From: Leishmania donovani
Lineage: Eukaryota > Euglenozoa > Kinetoplastea > Trypanosomatida > Trypanosomatidae
NCBI RefSeq assembly: GCF_000227135.1
Contig: NC_018249.1
Coordinates: 1-64,000, forward strand
Direction: 5' to 3'
Length of the DNA stretch: 64,000 nt
Position numbers and translations under genes: made by a program. Within the stretch, counting starts at the first letter, position 1. Each line of letters starts with the position of its first letter. Positions 62,076-64,000 of the stretch are shown here, piece by piece. The notes below the pieces were generated by a model that was not told the origin of the DNA, did no database searches, and saw only the letters and a list, made by a program, of their open reading frames with translations.

Positions 62076-62858
62076 TTACGCAGTCTTCGGACGCTGTGTC
62101 GCAGTGGTGTATTGCGAAATCTGCTCGTTGAGGTCAGTGCACACGTTGTTGACAGCGATCGTGGCCACCTCGACGGCTCGCGGGCCCACAACCGGCACTT
62201 TTTGCATCACCGTCGCGCAGTTCCGCGCCACCGCCGCATCGGCCTCCTTTTGCTGAATGACGGTAATCATGTGCTGAGCGGACGGAATCAACTGCGTCAA
62301 ACGCCAGGCTATGTACAGCACGCTGCTGATGATGTGAATGAGCACGTGGAAGGCCGCCGTCTTGGTGACGTCGAACTCTTGGTAGTTGCTCACGTACGGC
62401 TGCGTCTTGGCCGTCACCTTGGTGCGCACAGCGGTCACCTGCTCCTTGGCGTTGTCCACAGCGTTCTGGGCAGAGTGGCGCGCGTTCTCCACGGAGGCCC
62501 TGGCCGAATCCACTTTCGCCTTCGCGCTCTCAACGTACGGGTCAGCCTTCTTCCGGGCATCCTCGACATACTCGTGCGCGGCATTCACAGCCTTCTTTAC
62601 AGCCTCCTGCAACTGCACCTTGTGCTCCGAAGCGAGCCGCTGCCCCTCATGCACGTAGGACTGCACAGTGTTCATCGCGTTCTGCACGCCATTCTGGGCG
62701 GCGTCAGGGGCTTTCTGCACGGTCGCCGCGGCACCCGAGATGCTCTTCTGAGCATCCTGTGCCTTTTCGTTTACGTCGACGTGCACCTGCGAGGCGACAC
62801 CGTCGATTCCATCGACCACTTCCTGGACCTGCTGGTGGGTATCACGCGTGCGAGGCAT
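62076..62858 (-). CDS. Amphipathic-helix (perilipin/LEA-like) protein with a hydrophobic segment, 260 aa
   Basis: No named family is certain. Residues about 10-155 are Ala/Lys/Val/Glu-rich without Trp or Cys and repeat an 11-residue helical pattern (AKAKVDSARASVENARHSAQ, then NAVDNAKEQVTAVRTKV). Such patterns are typical of late-embryogenesis-abundant proteins, apolipoproteins and perilipins, which coat lipid surfaces. Residues about 165-195 are hydrophobic (TAAFHVLIHIISSVLYIAWR) and could dip into a membrane or lipid droplet. The remainder is helical with VPVVGPRAVEVATIAV. A lipid-droplet or membrane-curvature role is an inference. The ATG at 62858 is supported by a long T-rich tract at about 62977-63001 on the minus strand, followed by AGs. 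Confidence 0.85.
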   Translation of the reverse strand: MPRTRDTHQQVQEVVDGIDGVASQVHVDVNEKAQDAQKSISGAAATVQKAPDAAQNGVQNAMNTVQSYVHEGQRLASEHKVQLQEAVKKAVNAAHEYVEDARKKADPYVESAKAKVDSARASVENARHSAQNAVDNAKEQVTAVRTKVTAKTQPYVSNYQEFDVTKTAAFHVLIHIISSVLYIAWRLTQLIPSAQHMITVIQQKEADAAVARNCATVMQKVPVVGPRAVEVATIAVNNVCTDLNEQISQYTTATQRPKTA

Positions 62859-64000
62859 TGTATCTTGACGTGCTGTTTCTGTGTTTTACGCTGCGGCTTC
62901 TCTGCGGAAGCCTCGAAAGAGGTCAGAGCACCGTCACAATTGCTTGGGGAACGCCGAAGGAGTTAGTCAAGCCGCCAAAAAAAAAAAGACAAAAAAAAAC
63001 AGACGACTTATAACTAATAGACTGCCAAATTACCTCTGCCAGTGCCACGTGTACGATGACGGCAAGGGTTGCTAAGCTGTGTGGGTGGCGGGCAATGAGG
63101 GGAATGCGTGAGGTGTGCGAGAAGCAAAAAGATAGATGTGGCCAAAACACGCAGAAGTAAAAATGAAATCAACGAACGAAAAAAGAGGAAATGCACGAGG
63201 AATACAGGCGCAGCGTGGGTGTGGGTGTATGAAAAGAGTAGCAGCAACGGCAGACTCGAAAACGGAGGTGTACCGTGCCGTGGAGGTGGGCGATGGGGTC
63301 GAGCTGCTCTTGTGCGTGTTGCTGGTGGATCCGAAAGCGTGAGAGAAGAGAGAGAGGGCGAGAAAGAGGGAGGAGCAGAATCGGAATAACGTGGCGCATA
63401 TCTGAGATTTGCACCATGGTGTGTGCGTTGGAAACGAAAAGAAGCGAAGCAGCGGCGCATAGAAGGGAGAAGAGAGAGGGGTGGGAAACAGAGAAAAAGT
63501 GTCGGCGTGGGTGCATGTGCCAAGGGCAGAGTTCATACAACGTGCGCTGGGTGCGCCAGAGAGGACGCTGCAACGCGCAACCACGGCGAAGGGTGGATAG
63601 TGGCGCACGTGCGGAATTCTTGTTCACTTTTGTGATTTAGTCCAGTGCCGCTGATCGGGTCGAGACCAGGTCTTCGTCGCTAGGCCGGCCCATGCATCGA
63701 TCAGGAAGGTGCTTCCTTCTGACGCTTGCTCGCGAGGTTTATCTCCGTCTTCTTTTTTTTTCTAATGTGTTTACGGATCGGTGATGGCGTAGATTTGGAT
63801 GTGAAGCTTCGCTGTGGAGCATGAGTGGATTGCCATGCTCAGATACATCGGGTGTCCACCAGACAAGAGATCGAAAGATGAAAGCAGCAAGAACACGAAA
63901 TTGCGGACGAGGAGTGCGGGCGCGATGCCCAAACCACCTGGGGAAGGTCAAGCAAAGAGGTGCCAGCGAGACCAGCGCCTGGCCCTCCACACCCACATGG
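62859..64000. other. Upstream intergenic, no gene seen to the window edge
   Basis: About 1.14 kb. It holds the T-rich splicing tract for the 62076-62858 gene. A minus-strand frame at 63739 stays open to the window end, and the true end of an upstream gene cannot be excluded, but it shows no recognisable domain. Confidence 0.45.

Noticed and set aside
63739..64000. Minus-strand frame open to the window end
   Set aside because: It could be the tail of a gene outside the window, but no domain or strong coding bias was seen.

Overview
The window looks like nuclear DNA of a trypanosomatid, most probably Leishmania. Every convincing gene is intronless and on the minus strand. The genes are separated by long low-complexity intergenic stretches that are pyrimidine-rich on the minus strand. 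Many start codons sit a few bases downstream of a polypyrimidine tract followed by the first AG, as expected for trans-splicing of a spliced leader. Gene content agrees: a CGM1-type fused capping guanylyltransferase-methyltransferase, a trypanosomatid CCCH protein, and several kinetoplastid-style hypotheticals. The whole window reads as one directional gene cluster (polycistronic unit) transcribed right to left.

Layout from left to right. 1-650 is a G-rich non-coding stretch. 655-6695 holds a small conserved-looking protein, ribosomal protein L11, a small protein with a PP1-docking motif, a SET-domain methyltransferase and a coiled-coil protein. 7854-18991 holds an NFX1-type zinc-finger protein, ERCC1/Rad10, a DnaJ-like chaperone without a J domain, and the CGM1 capping enzyme. 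18992-32272 is a 13.3 kb stretch without any convincing gene. 32273-47094 holds a hypothetical protein, GMP synthase, a tiny RRM protein, a coiled-coil protein, a Ubl-BAG co-chaperone and a Dcc1-like cohesion protein. 47.1-54.4 kb holds a CCCH zinc-finger protein bracketed by two almost identical 352 bp direct repeats. 54.4-62.9 kb holds a 1200-residue protein with a Tyr/Ser repeat domain and a nephrocystin-like tail, then an amphipathic helical protein.

Functional themes are RNA (capping, CCCH, RRM, ribosome), genome maintenance (ERCC1, Dcc1), chaperoning (J-less DnaJ, BAG) and purine synthesis. As is usual for such clusters, neighbours are not one pathway. Control is expected mainly after transcription, through splice acceptors and the long 3' UTRs. 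The strongest items for follow-up are the repeat pair around the CCCH gene, the J-less farnesylation-motif DnaJ, the Tyr/Ser-repeat protein, the small PP1-docking protein and the 13 kb gene-free gap.
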